Shown one piece after another: positions 25,601-37,244 of a DNA stretch of 64,000 nt (position 1 is the first letter of the stretch; each line of letters opens with the position of its first letter). The DNA lies in contig CM041465.1 in assembly GCA_023213395.1 (NCBI GenBank), positions 236,227,741 through 236,291,740 on the forward strand, written 5' to 3'. The position numbers and the translations under genes are program-made. The notes beneath the pieces were generated by a model that was given only the letters and a program-made list of their open reading frames with translations, made no database searches and was not told where the DNA came from. This DNA comes from Cycas panzhihuaensis. Taxonomy: Eukaryota; Cycadophyta.

Positions 25601-28600
25601 TGAAGAACCTAGTGAATCCTCTAACTCTATGGAGTATTTATTTTAGTCACTTGGTTTAGGACAATATTTCAATATTGAAGCTCCTTTGATTCAGTTAGAT
25701 GTAAAGGACTTAGATTTAGTCAAGACTGTTCCTTTATCATCATGCTCCCTATCCATTCCAATTCTTTCAGATTTGATTGATTCTTTTTTGGTTCCTTCTT
25801 CTTCTATTTTAGATGAGAAAATGACTTATCATTCTATTATATCTTATTAAGGACCATCTCAAAGTGACTTTGTTGATACAAATCCTATTCACACTTGTTT
25901 CTTATAGGTCTTGTGCTTGCTCCCAGGGGCAAATGTAGTGGTTCCTTCTTCGACCACTTATCTAGCAACTACTTCCTCAAGTATTATTACGCATAACTCA
26001 TCTGTTATTGCTTCCTCATCTTTCTCTTGTTCCCCTCTCTTTAAGACATGGTTAAATAGGCATGAGAAGAAGATGTTGTTACATCGACACCTATATCTAG
26101 TATCAAATGATAAAGACACTAGTGTACTTGATACAAGTCAAGCTAGATTTGGAACCCCCACTTTAGTACAAGAAGTTAATTTCATTTCCACTCTCTCTTT
26201 ACTTTCCTGTCTTCATGTGGACCCTCCTTTATCTCTACTTGTCTTGATATCTCCATCCCACCTTAATTATGACATGTATAATCAAAATTTTATTTAAGTT
26301 TTTTCTTCAATTTGTGAGTTCATCAATAAGCCTATCCTCTTCTCTGAAGTTACATCAACTATTGAGGTTTTGTCCACTGTAAACTCTCTAGTTGGTCCTT
26401 TTCCATATTCTATTTCTCAATATAAGAACCTTCACCTCATTAATCTCTTTGACCTTGACCATTTTGAGAATGATGAAGTGATTATAAAGCATTTAGCAGG
26501 TTCATCTCCTGGTCTTCCTCATGGACATCACAAGTTAGGATTTTCTAAAGTTATAATTGATCATTCTCAATCCCAAGAGTCTATCTCTTGAATCAAACCT
26601 ATTCCTCCTCATTTTGAGGAAGGGAATACGATGCTTATGGAATAAACCATCGACTCAGATTAGAAATAGAGGATACCCCTAAAACCATTAAGTTGGGGGC
26701 TAGTTATACTCCCTAAGAGATCACCCAGTTTAATGATCTCTTCCACAAGTTCTACTCAATTTTTATGTGGGATTATAAAGACATGTAAGGCCTTGAGTCC
26801 CAGATAGTTGAACATAACATTACTGTTATTCCTAGTACAAAACCCAAATGAAAAAAGTAATGTCCTATCTATCCATGTCTCTCTCTTTCCATTAAGCAAG
26901 AAGTGGAGAAATTATTGGCAGCTAGATTCATTAAGAGTATTGATTACTCTCAATGGGTCTTTAACATAGCTTTTGTAGTGAAAAAGAATGGTACAATTCA
27001 AATCTACATCAACTTTTGTGACATTAATGATACGTGTCCTAAAGATAATTTCCCTGTTCCTTTTCTTAATTAGATTTAGGACCAAACAACTAGTTTTGAG
27101 GTAATGTCTCTTATGGATGGATTTTCAGAATATAATCAGATCTCTATTACACCTCGTGATTGCTATAAGACTGCTTTTACCACTCCTTGGGGCACCTTCG
27201 TTTACAAATCCATGCCATTCAGATTAAAGAATGTTGATGCAACATATCAAAGGGCTATAGTTCACATGTTCCATGACCTAATTGGCAATATTATTATTGT
27301 TTATTTAGATGATATACTTGCCCTTTCACACAAAAGATCTGATCATTTGCATGATCTTAGAATCATTTTTGAAAGATATAAAAAGTATCATTTGTGCTTA
27401 AACCCTTCTAGATGTGTTTTTGTCATTACGTTAATAAAGATGTTAGGAAACATTATTTGTCAAGATAGGATTAGAATTGATCCTAAGAAGATTAAGGATA
27501 TTATTAAAATGCCTCTTCCAAAGACCCTAAAATAGATTAAGTCCTTTTTATGTAGACTTGGTTTTCTAAGACATTTCATTGTTGACTTTACCTTGGATGC
27601 TAAGCCTATCACTAATCTGTTGAAGAAAGTCATTGAATTACAATGGACTCCTCAAGTTCAAGAGCCTTTCATAGGCTGAAGCGAGCCTTGGTTTCTACTC
27701 TAGTTCTTGTTTTGCTAAGATTTAATAGGCCTTTCATCTTACACACTTCAGCTACTAAGGAGTCACTAACAAGTATGTTAGCGTAAGAATATGATTTTGG
27801 TAAAGAGAGGGCTATATATTTCATTAGCAGGACCTTTTTGGTAGTTGAGGTTTATTATCCTTTTCCTAAGAAAGAATGTTTTGCTTTAGTTTTTACTACT
27901 AAGAAGCTTCACTACCTCCTTGGGAATAAGGTCCATCTTATTATTCAATCTAATCCTATAATATACTTACTTACTAAGTCTAACCTTATTGATCAATTAG
28001 GTAAGTGGTTCTTATTACTTCAAGAATTTGATTTACAAGTGATTAATAGGAAGTCTAAGAAAGGCATGATCATTCTGAAGATCATGGCTAATGCCCCTCT
28101 TCCAAATCATGCTTACCAACCTGTTGAAGATTCCCTCCCTGATGAATATATCTTCCATATCTAGGGCATTCCTTCTGATGACCCATGGTATGGAGAGATT
28201 AGATTGTATTTTCATGATAAATATTTTCCTTCTCTTGCTACTTCAAAGAGGAGAAGATGAATTCACACTACTACTAGACAATACCTTTTGATGGATGATA
28301 CCTTATATAAGTGTTCTTTTGATGGAGTTCTACTCAGGTGTCTTTCACCTAATGAATCTTTAGTCACTTTGATAGAGTCTCATAAAGGTATATGTGGTGG
28401 ACATTTTGGTGGTTGATTGATGGCCCAGAGCATTCTTCGTATGGGTTATTATTAGACTACCCTATTTAAGGATGCCCACTCTTACATCTAAAAATGTCAG
28501 AAATGCCAATCCCATATGACTTCGATCCATCAACCTACAAAAAAAATGAAATCCATAGTTTCACCTTAGCCTTTCTTCTAATGGGGTCTTGACCTCATTG

Positions 28601-29225
28601 GATAGATCTTTCCAACATCTTCAAATGGGCATAAATTTATTCTAACTACAACTGAATACTTTACAAAGTGGAGTGAAGCTATCCCATTGGTCTCTATTTC
28701 TAGAAAGTTCATCGCTACTTTTATATTTTTGCATATTATTTATAGATTTGGGATACCGAATGTTATCATTACTAACAATGGAACTTCATTTTGTAATTCC
28801 CATGTTAGTGAACTATGTAGTAAGTTTCATATTACCCATAAGACATCTGCCCCATATCAGCCTCAAGTGAATGGCCATGTGGAAGCATTTAATAAGATCT
28901 TAGCTAAGATTTTAGCTAAGAATGTTGCTACTTCTCATAGGGATTGACACTCTTAGTTATTTCTTGCATTATGGGCCTATAGAACTCTAATAAGAAATGC
29001 TACAAATATGACACTATTCTCCCTTGTTTATGGCATTGAAGTTGTTTTAGCTTTAGAGGTTGAAATTCCTTCTCTATGCTTCTCATTAAAGGAATTTACT
29101 GACGAGTAGTTCTAAAAGGGAAGCTCGTATTTTGGGATCGAAAAGTTAGATGAGACTCACTTGCAAGATTTGCAAAATAATATCACATCTAAAGCTAGGA
29201 TTCAAGCTATACATGATAGGTAGCT
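22700..29225 (+). pseudogene. Gypsy element D gag-pol, truncated in integrase
   Basis: Domains in order. Gag is at about 22730-24450, with DALKWFYCFPLTLILLFQQL near 23950 and INYFDVTRSFELGIKS near 24020. Protease is at 25095-25475, where the active-site box reads IIGKGSSINVIPL instead of DNGS or DSGA, followed by YNILLGRL. RT is at about 26880-27540, with MSLMDGFSEYNQISITPRD near 27105 and an intact YLDDIL box near 27304. RNase H is at about 27560-28130. Integrase begins near 28270, with SHKGICGGHFGG near 28380, a zinc pair in KCQKCQS near 28490, ITNNGTSFCNSHV near 28770 and HITHKTSAPYQPQVNGHVEA near 28830. The frame is lost at 29225, where an antisense copia LTR begins. Stops between the open blocks are mainly CAG/CAA-to-TAG/TAA changes. 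Confidence 0.92.
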
Positions 29226-29721
29226 TGTTGAGAAGATAAGGTTCCAATAACCTAAAACCCCCAACAAGATCTAAACTATTTTACAACTAGTTACAGGAAT
29301 CAAAATTGAAATTTAACATGCAAGTTCTTAAACCAGAGATAATATAATAAAATGAATTAGAAAGCCAAAGCATCACATATGCACCTGATATAACATGGTA
29401 AAACCCTAAAAGTTTGCTAGGAAAAAATCCACATAGAAAAGGTATCGATCTTTATTATTAAAGAATGGAGAACTATACATAATTTGTAGCAGAATATTCA
29501 CAGAAATAACAACTAGCCATCCAACTCTTTACAGTACATCTAGTACATCAAACACCATCAACATGATGAAAAAACACCCTAAATTAGGAAATATGAGAGA
29601 TTCATACAAGTCAAAAATCTCAACCATAGAATCTAGGGTATTTTGAGTGAACGACACTGATTCTCTTTATAATTTAGTATGCTTTTCAGTTCTAGATTTT
29701 TAGGTTAAGGGCTATCATCCT
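29226..29721 (-). repeat. Antisense LTR of a Copia-1-family element (E), truncated
   Basis: The reverse complement aligns with the Copia-1 LTR from its 3' end: the first bases TGTTGAGAAGATAAGG match the complement of the Copia-1 LTR terminus at 3052. The match continues through the block complementary to AGATCTTGGTGG and stops at 29721, before the G-rich block, where gypsy element C starts. The junction with the integrase of D is sharp at 29226. The remainder of element E, if it survives, must lie to the right of element C, outside this window. Confidence 0.88.
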
Positions 29722-30440
29722 TGTTTCCTGGCTACCGGGAATGGGCATGGATGAGACGACTCAAGTAAGTATAGGTGTGCTTCTATCCCTCACCTTTATC
29801 AGTTCTAGGAAAGGTGGATTAAAGCACTGCATTTTCATTACACGATGATTCACTCATTGCATGATTATTATGCATTCACTACTTGGATATATTGAATTAC
29901 AACACTTTTTTCATCCTATGATGATCTAGGGATATGTATTCTGTGGTGCTCCACAACCCTCTTCCATGTCTCCATAATGTTCCCAAGTATCATTTAGCCT
30001 CTATAGCCTAATCACATCACTTGTTAGCACATCATGACCCCTAGCACCTCGCCTAGCCTTGGTTGGAATCCTCTACCTATTTGTTAACTTTTCTGAGAAC
30101 TTCTCACCTTTAGTACCTATCTATTATAGGCTTCCATAAGCCCCACAACCCTTTCCTACCACTTGGATAGAGTACCATGCCCCTCTAGGACTAAGTTTCC
30201 TTTTTCTAGAGCTCCCAGGCTTCTTTCTCTTTATTTTTCTCCATGTTTTTGCCACACCATGATAAACTTTGCATTACCACTGGAAACTTAGTAGTACCAC
30301 TAAGTTTACTATGAGGCGACTGTCATAATTTATCGTTTAAAATCTTTGATGGCTAATTTTGCATTTATTACAAAATTGCCACATGGCAACGACTTATTCC
30401 TAGCCTAGGCTAAACCCTAATCACTCGATCGAGCTAGCGT

Positions 30441-30452
30441 TAGGTTTAAAAA
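30441..30452 (+). promoter_or_regulatory. Probable TATA box in the LTR of C
   Basis: TAGGTTTAAAAA aligns with GGTATAAAG in both LTRs of B, followed in each by a pyrimidine-rich stretch. A telomere-box-like AAACCCTAA lies about 30 bases upstream. The role is inferred from the position within aligned LTRs. Confidence 0.45.
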
Positions 30453-30726
30453 CCTAAAAATGCCCTTATTTCCTCTCTCTCTCTCTCACTCTTTTTTTCT
30501 ACCACTTCTTTAAAAAATATCCTACAATAGGACAAAACCTACTACATCATCTTCTTAGCTAGCTACCAACCTCCTATAGCTCCATACATGCAGCAATAGG
30601 CCTGTAACGTGGCCAGCCAAGTGAAGATCATGCTCCAAGTGCTCCATCAAGTTTAGATTCTCCTCTTCATTCTAGTTTCCTTCCAACTTACTACTCCTTT
30701 GGGGTTTCCCACCTGCAAACCCCAGA

Positions 30727-30837
30727 GGGTTGGCTTCTCTCCCCTGTTTCATAGGTAAATCAAAGGGTTAGCTTCTCTCCCCTGTTTCATAGGTAAATCA
30801 AAGGGTTAGCTTCTCTCCCTATTTCATAGGCAGATCA
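30727..30837 (+). repeat. 38 bp tandem repeat, about 2.9 copies
   Basis: Units begin GGGTTGGC or GGGTTAGC at 30727, 30765 and 30803, each continuing TTCTCTCCC and a TTTCATAGG block. The first two units are nearly identical and the third is slightly diverged. It lies in the LTR of C and is not seen in the aligned part of A or B. Confidence 0.9.
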
Positions 30838-32213
30838 GCCTGTGATCTGCCCATAGTAGGTACCTCTGTGCTAGTATTTTATTTTCCCTTCCTTTGAGTA
30901 ATATAAACATCATTTATCAGTACTTTTATAGCATTTTTTCCTCTACTTTCCTACTATAAATGGGAGACAAACCCTCCCCTTCTTGCTTGTTTTCTTTTTT
31001 TCTTCTGGCTACTCCCTGGTTTCTTCAAGGAGGCAGTAAAGAAGAGGCACTTATGGACAGTGAAAGGAGGAAAGGTAGGGTTATGCACCTAGAAAGCCTT
31101 CTCCTCAAGGGTAGCCCTTTTCTCTCATCACCTTCTTCTTTCTCTGTGCTTCCCTTGAGTTTCCAAAGGGCTATTGGAAGGAAGATTACTACTGGTAGTG
31201 GCGTAGGTAGCCCATTGTTGTGCTTGCTACCAGCCCTTGCTGGTCCTATATAAGCGGGGTTTTAGCCCCTGTTCCATATCTCTTTTACCTTTTGGTCTAG
31301 CCTTATTGAAGTTGCAAGAAGTTACATGTTACAACTTCTGCAACATTGATGGCATTTACAACATCGTTTGCTGCTTCTTCACTTGCATTCTAAGAGTTTG
31401 CTACACTTACTCCTCCTATCATCCTAGTACTTGGGCAAAGTGGAGTACTGATCTGGAGGGTTATCTAATCTAAGGCTAGCCATCCTTCTTCTCTCTCTTT
31501 CCCCCTTCTCCCCAATATTATTTACTAAATGACATATAGAGAACGAAGAGCGATATTATGGTAAATATATTTCTTTTGACTAAGATATGTGCATCTTATC
31601 ATTCTCCATATTGTACATCTATTCCACATATGTTTGGCACCCCTTGGGAAAGGGTAAACCTTTTTTAGTTGCAGGTTTTCTTGTTATGTGTGGAGAGCGA
31701 AGGGGATTCCATTCCAGGTATGTTCCCCTCTTTCCAACTGGCATTTCTTTTGGCTTTCAAAGTTGTAAGTTAGAGTTGTATTTACCTTCATATTTCCTTT
31801 CATTACTCTCCTTTCTTTTCTTTTCCTTTGATTTGGGGGAAGGTAAGGGAGCTCCCCCCCCTTGTTCGCTGGCACCATTCCATTACACCATTTATGGTTG
31901 AAAAGGACAAGGATAGTGAGCATAGTAAGGGCAGTGCTACTTCAGCTGACATATTCTAGGTACACCTTGTGCTTTCTTAATTTTCCTTTCTTCACTCTCT
32001 TCCTTTCACTTCTACATCATTTGGAGAAAAGGAAAAGAAGAAGGATTGGCTTACGTCACTTACACTTAACTAGTTTTCTTACTTCCTTTATAAAGTGTAT
32101 GTAGTGAGAACTTATACATTGTTACATGCACTACATCCTCTCTACATCACCCTATCTTGCCATAAATAGACACAAACATTGAGATAACTTCTTTTATAGA
32201 TTCCCACTCATAA

Positions 32214-32218
32214 GACCC
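32214..32218. repeat. Target-site duplication, left, of gypsy B
   Basis: GACCC, paired with TACCC at 57907-57911 (4/5). It lies inside the 5' LTR of C. Confidence 0.72.
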
Positions 32219-34490
32219 TAGAATCGCATCTATGGGATGGTAACTACACTCAATAAAGATCAAGGTAATCAAAAGTATATACCAAAATAAGAATGTAATC
32301 CTATAAGTGGAGGAAACACCTGCATAGGGCATCTACGTGTCGGAATGTAGGTTCAGGACCCACAAATGGCTTATGAATTCCTCAAGGTAGTTTGGTTCTT
32401 TTGGCTTGAAGGGATCAGACACATGTAAAGTATCTTAGATAACCCTAGAAGATGAGGTTCCCCTACCCTTGGATGGCCGGAAGGAAGAGAAGAGACCCAC
32501 GGAGAAAAGGAGTTCCTTTAGGAATGGAATATAGCACGAGTGTGATAGACGCGAGTGAATGGTAAGGGAGTGCAAGATAAGCATAAATAGACCTCCTAGG
32601 CTGACTAACCTAAGGCGGGTCTAAGTGGAAGAAGTAACGGCAAAAGAGGAATCCTTACTACTATGCAAACGAAAGGGGCCCAAGCCCCGGCAAGGATGAT
32701 GAGGGTTGTGTGTGTTGGTTGGATATGTGAAGTGTGGGAAAGAGGCAACAAATGCGATATCGTGTGTGTTCACAAAAGAGAATATGAACTATACTCCCTC
32801 TCTCTCTTTTCTATTTCAATAATAAAAGATAAAGGAAAAAATGTCTCATCCACACTCAAACATGCACACTAAGATGATGTCTAACTAAGGGATCATTGCA
32901 GTTTAGGTAAGAGAAAAGAGGGAGGCACAGTTCTTATAATGCACTCTTTCCTATAAAGTCAACTTTGTAGCATGCATATGCAAGATGAATGCACATAGAT
33001 TGATTTGTTACCCTTTTCCTTTTATGTGACTCATTATGCAAGAGCATATGCCTAACAAAAGTAAAAAGGGAAAGGACTATGTGAAAGGATGTGATGCATA
33101 CCCGAAAAGGCGCATGTCTGATGGAGAAGCTTCACTCGTGTGACACATATGTCCTCTCATCTTTGCTCAATACATAGCCATTGTTGAGGTGGAGATGGAG
33201 TGGGGATTCCTTACCATCCCTATATGAAATAAAAACCAAACAGAAAGGACAAAAGGAAGCTATAATCGTGCAAGAAAGTGGAAAAAATGAAGGAAAGAAA
33301 GAAAGCATGAGCTTACCTAGAGAGGAGCGTTTCTTTCCCTTCACAAGTGCCATTGCAAAACCTGCAACCACAAAGATCTTTTCCCTTCTAAGAGAGGCTG
33401 CTAAGATGTAAAGATAATATATATGCAATAATATAAAAATAAAGTGTTGAAATATAGTATTTAAAGTTAGTTAGTCCACCACCAAAGATAACTCTGTAAA
33501 TCCTCAAAGAACACACTAACACATGCCGAGCAAGAGGAGTTTAGCCTCGGAATGGATATCCCTCTAGCAAATACACCTCCACGTTGCCCTTAGGTGTAGG
33601 GTACAGTAGATTAGGATAGCCTATGGGCAATATATAGGAAAGGGAATGAATGTTGTAAAGTTTGCAGATGTTACCTATGTTGTAAACATGTTATGGGCAA
33701 CAAGTTGCAACATAGGCTATACCAAAGCTAAGAATGTATACTGGGTGTTGTTTGGGGCTGAAAAAGGTGCCTAAAAGGGGATGTGTAGGCTTGAGATTAG
33801 TGCAGCAAGGGCTGCACATGCTGATACCTAGCGCAGGCCCAATCCCAAGGACTCTTGGGTGGTCCAAGAAAGGAACAAGTGAGGGAGAGGAAGGAGGAGA
33901 AGGGGTTTGCCCTTAAGGAGTAGGCCTAGTGGGTACAGATCATGCCTTGCTTCCTTTCACAACCTCCCTATGAACCCTCTCCCATAGCCTACTTGAAAAA
34001 AACCAGGGGAGGATGAGGGATGGTAAGATTATAAGAAAATAGTGAATGGAAAAAAAACTTCTTTATACAATAGAACACAAGGAAAAGAATTGTATACTTA
34101 AAGAACTTACTTTTGTAAGGTAAACTTAAGGAAAAAGGGTGAAATAATGATGAGTAATACCTATTGGGTTGTGTGGGGAGTAAGTCTACTCCTGTAGACA
34201 GTGAAAGATGGTAGGTTTGGAGACCTTACATGGTGTCTCTTAGTTGCAGGAGGAATACCCTTACTAGGAGCTAAAAGAAGAGTGTGGAGGCTATGCTTGG
34301 GCGTGGATCCTTACTTAGAGGCATTAGTTGAGGAGTTTGATACCATGAAACAGTGTTACAACAGGTGGAACTTAGGCTAGTACATCAAAAACTCAAGTGT
34401 TGTAGGCATTTCTGCAGAGTGTTCCTATGAGAAGAGGAGAAGAGAGCAAGAAGAGGTGATGGAAGAGGTACAAAAATAAGGATTTTTGGG

Positions 34491-34499
34491 CTTTATACC
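34491..34499 (-). promoter_or_regulatory. Probable TATA box in the 3' LTR of B
   Basis: The minus strand reads GGTATAAAG, followed by a pyrimidine-rich run. The same octamer is kept in the other LTR of B (57205-57213). Confidence 0.5.
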
Positions 34500-34614
34500 T
34501 AACCCTAGCCCTAATCAGATGATTACGGTTAGGTTAGGGCTTAGTTAGCAACTAATCCATGTGGAAATTCTACAAAAAATGTGAGAATTACCATGATAGA
34601 TTAAAAAAAATTAT

Positions 34615-34690
34615 GGTAAACAATCGCACCGCGGTAAACTTTGCGGTACCATGACAAACTTTACGGTATTGCTAAGTTTGAAGTGGTGTG
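34615..34690 (-). repeat. Short repeated motif in the LTR of B (AAACTT/GGTACC)
   Basis: Repeated GTAAACTTTRCGGTACC-like units sit upstream of the TATA-like site in sense orientation. The other LTR of B (57330-57395) has two near-identical units, and the LTR of C has diverged versions at about 30250-30310. Position and repetition suggest promoter enhancer elements; this is an inference. Confidence 0.45.
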
Positions 34691-35191
34691 AGGCCAAAAT
34701 GTAATAAAAAGAGAGATAAGGGTCTTAGGGGCCCTAGAAGAGGGTACCCTAGGCTTAGGAAGGGATGCCCTCCTATCTGAATGGTTGAGGATAGGCCAAG
34801 TGAGCAAATAAACTAAACTAGATAGGGCATCGAGAGGTAGGGCTCCCCAAAAAATGCTAGAGATGGGTATATAATACCTATGACAAAGGTGTGGGCAAAT
34901 CACATAGGTTGGTTGAAGCTTGAGGTGATGTGGAGGTGATGCAAAGGGTCATAGAGTGCCATGGGGATACATGCCTCACAGAGAGGTAGGTCCCGCGAGT
35001 CATCATAGGCTAGGGGCATGCAACATGATCAAGCAAGATGCATAATCAACCATGGAAATGAGCCAATCAATCATGCAATCCAAATAATGCTTCAATCTAC
35101 AATCTCTAAAGTGTCTAAGATGGGAGAGAGAAGTGTACCTATGCTTACCTGAGTCGATCTGTACATACCCATTCCCAGTAGCCAGGAAACA

Positions 35192-35203
35192 CTACCCCCT
35201 TGG
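35192..35203 (-). promoter_or_regulatory. Polypurine tract of gypsy B
   Basis: The minus strand reads CCAAGGGGGTAG directly before the TGTTTCC start of the 3' LTR. Confidence 0.75.
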
Positions 35204-35559
35204 TAGTAAAGCCTCACTGCTCAGAAGCAGAATGTGATGGTGAATGCTGATAATAACACTGTTAGTAACGTATGCATATATAATAATCATAATCATGATA
35301 AGATCCAAGGGTGCTGGTAAGTGTCATGGAGGAACGTGTGGATATGGGAATAGGAGTGGGGACAACATAGAGGCTACCTATGTGCCACTCCATAATCGAT
35401 TGGAAATCATAGCGGATGAGGGGGATGCCCCCATCGTAGGACTGCAAAGGAAAGATATGATGATAATAAGAAAAGAGTAAATGAACAAACCTAATGGTTG
35501 TCATAGTTGAACCTCATTAGCGACTGGCTTTTAGAGGTATGAACGGATCACAAGGTGTA

Positions 35560-36090
35560 GTACAAGATGGCCCAAGATTTGGGCACCTGGGCGACCAGAC
35601 AAGTCTCTTAGTAAGGTCATCAAGAAGAGGTAGGCGACACTTAAGGATGAAGTGAACAAGGCTATTTGCCTTAATGTTAAGGGTCTTAGGGATATGTCAG
35701 ATGTCGACAGATGAAAAATAAGCTAATAGGGACCTAGCAATTGAGATAAGGGCTCTCAAGCATGGGCATCACACCTGGTAGACCTAGGTGAGATGTGGCA
35801 CCACAACCTGGGAGTCACAAAAGAGAATGATAGGCCCATGGTGGAAATAGAGTGCATAAGTGAGAGCCTCAATAACAACTGTGTACTTGGCTTCATTATT
35901 AGTGGCCTTGGGGAGGAAGATTCCAAAACATAGGAAATCGTATCTAGAAGGGTCACGGAGAATCCATACGGTAGCAGAAGGACCAAGGTTGCCGCAGCTT
36001 CCAAGATCGATAAAGATGAGAAGTGCCATGAATGAAAGGAAATGTGTCTCAGTAGATGAAATGTGACAAAGTCAGTGGTGTTGAGGGGAC
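35560..36090 (-). pseudogene. Archaeal-type RNase H domain (aRNH) of gypsy B
   Basis: The minus-strand frame from 36029 to 35784 reads as an RNase H of the archaeal/plant additional type. FIDLGS carries the first acidic residue, GNLGPSATVWILRDP follows, NNEAKY carries the glutamate, and LFCDSQVVV carries the next aspartate. Related sequence (HLT then RCDAHA) continues across a frameshift to about 35560. It lies only about 370 bp from the 3' LTR and downstream of the PMD region, not inside a continuous pol. Tat-lineage gypsy elements are known to carry a second RNase H of this type. The visible acidic residues are kept but the frame is closed by stops. A second copy is in element A at 52450-52750. 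Confidence 0.85.
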
Positions 36091-36520
36091 ACAATGATAT
36101 TGAGTAACTGTGAAAGACTCAAATAGCTAGTGATGAAGGCCATGAAGGGGAGGAGGACCCGATAATGAGGCTACCCAAGGGCAGAGTAAACTATCCGACT
36201 ACTCGGAGAGAGCGGGCGGCGAAAAGTCCATTCTGATGTGTAAAAGGCTACCTAAGGAAGCAAAAAGCAGTCCCAAATGGAGGGGATGATCCCTTTTGGA
36301 GTCCCAAAAGTGCAAAAAAAATGGATGTAGGATAGCGAAATGGGCCAAACGAGTATAAACTTGGGTATATACAGAGGTGGCATGCAAAATGAGACAGAAG
36401 GGGCCTCGTGAAAGTAGGCAAATAGGCACCATAAATACGCCTATAAAGATGAGCGAGATGGAGGCCATAGGGGCGAAATGGGAGCCTGTGCTAGAAGGCA
36501 ATGACGATTAAGGATGAAGG

Positions 36521-36724
36521 ATGGCCCTAAGGGCTGTCACGGCAATAGAAAAGGAGGGAGTGCCCATCAGGGCCCTCGCCTATATAAGGAAACTTGATGA
36601 AAATGGAATTCATTTTCACGGGCTCGCGAATGATTCAGAGCCCTTCCCTCACGCAGTAGAGTGCTACCTGGCTTCAGAGATATGGAGGAGGAGATCTGAG
36701 CATTGGATCAAGACACAGAGGTAG
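36521..36724 (+). other. Short open frame upstream of the PMD gene, possible first exon
   Basis: A 67-codon frame (MALRAVTAIEKEGVPI at its start) on the same strand as the PMD gene, about 520 bp upstream. I recognise no domain. It could be a first exon or the leader of the antisense transcript, or chance. A minus-strand frame at 36199-36501 has no recognisable content either. Confidence 0.2.
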
Positions 36725-37009
36725 CCAACAAGACTAGGGAGATGAGATGGTGGTTGTAAGACCAGATCTAGTGAGTGGATCATCTAAACCCAACCCCATT
36801 TTATGCTTTGAATTCCATTACTTTTTGTCAAAATTTTAAGGTAATTTTTGGCCCCTTAAGGGTAAATAATGATTTCCTGGAGTTTGAATTGGACCCAACG
36901 AGAGGGGGAAACTAGGGCATTAGGTAGCCCTAGTCCTACTAAGCCAGAGCAAGGCCCACCTTTGGAAAAAAAATTAGGTTTTTTAGGCAGGAAACCCCCC
37001 TTTTTGGGG

Positions 37010-37115
37010 AGGTGACGTTCACACCACGGTGAAGATCACGGTGCCACGATCTTTACTACGGGGCCCTGATCACAATAGGACCCACACTAAACTCCATAAT
37101 ACCGTGAAGTTTAGT
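37010..37115 (+). promoter_or_regulatory. Repeated CACGGTG/TTTAC motifs upstream of the PMD gene
   Basis: Repeated blocks such as ACCACGGTGAAGATCACGG and ACGATCTTTACTACGG, ending in GTGAAGTTTAGTG, resemble the repeated motif found upstream of the TATA box in LTRs of this family. They end about 130 bp before the PMD frame. They may be a second promoter that drives the antisense gene; inferred from resemblance only. Confidence 0.35.
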
Positions 37116-37244
37116 GCAATGCAAAGCTAAAATGGCTAAAAAATAAAAGACGGCCCAAATGAGAGCCAAATCCTGATCTAAGAGGGGGAAGAGGTAGTCC
37201 TAAGGGCTAGTAGATGGTTTTAGACATGTTCTGACTAATTTTTA

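Larger units (their letters stand above)
29722..32218 (+). repeat. 5' LTR of gypsy C, first part
   Basis: The start TGTTTCCTGGCTACCGGG matches the LTR starts of A (44710) and B (35191 and 57906, antisense). Further family landmarks in the same order are a GCCACATGG block near 30390, a TATA-like site near 30441, and GGGAAGGTAAGG-like blocks near 31830. Small frames inside it (such as 30960-31253) have no recognisable product and I do not call them genes. It ends at GACCC, the left half of the target-site duplication of B. Confidence 0.87.
32219..35191 (-). repeat. 3' LTR of gypsy B (2973 bp)
   Basis: The minus strand starts TGTTTCCTGGCTACTGGG at 35191 and ends ATTCTA at 32219, with CA decayed to TA. 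It is homologous throughout to 57906-55803 joined with 44709-43846. At about 33080-33086 it shows the uninterrupted site (GGACTATGTGAAAGG) into which A inserted in the other LTR. Short frames within it are not credible genes. Confidence 0.92.

Noticed and set aside
30470-30490. CT dinucleotide run
   Set aside because: A short microsatellite at the presumed transcription start of the LTR, common in plant promoters; not remarkable by itself.
31684-31923. Overlapping frames on both strands in the LTR of C
   Set aside because: Non-coding LTR sequence; no similarity to any family and not conserved in the aligned LTRs of A and B.
29722-35191. LTR starts at 29722 (+) and 35191 (-) face each other and could look like the inverted termini of a DNA transposon or foldback element
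   Set aside because: They are the 5' ends of LTRs of two different gypsy elements in opposite orientation. The duplications and LTR lengths fit nested insertion exactly.
35244-35504. Frames on both strands between the 3' LTR of B and its archaeal RNase H
   Set aside because: Short and without motif. They lie in the 3' untranslated part of B before the polypurine tract.
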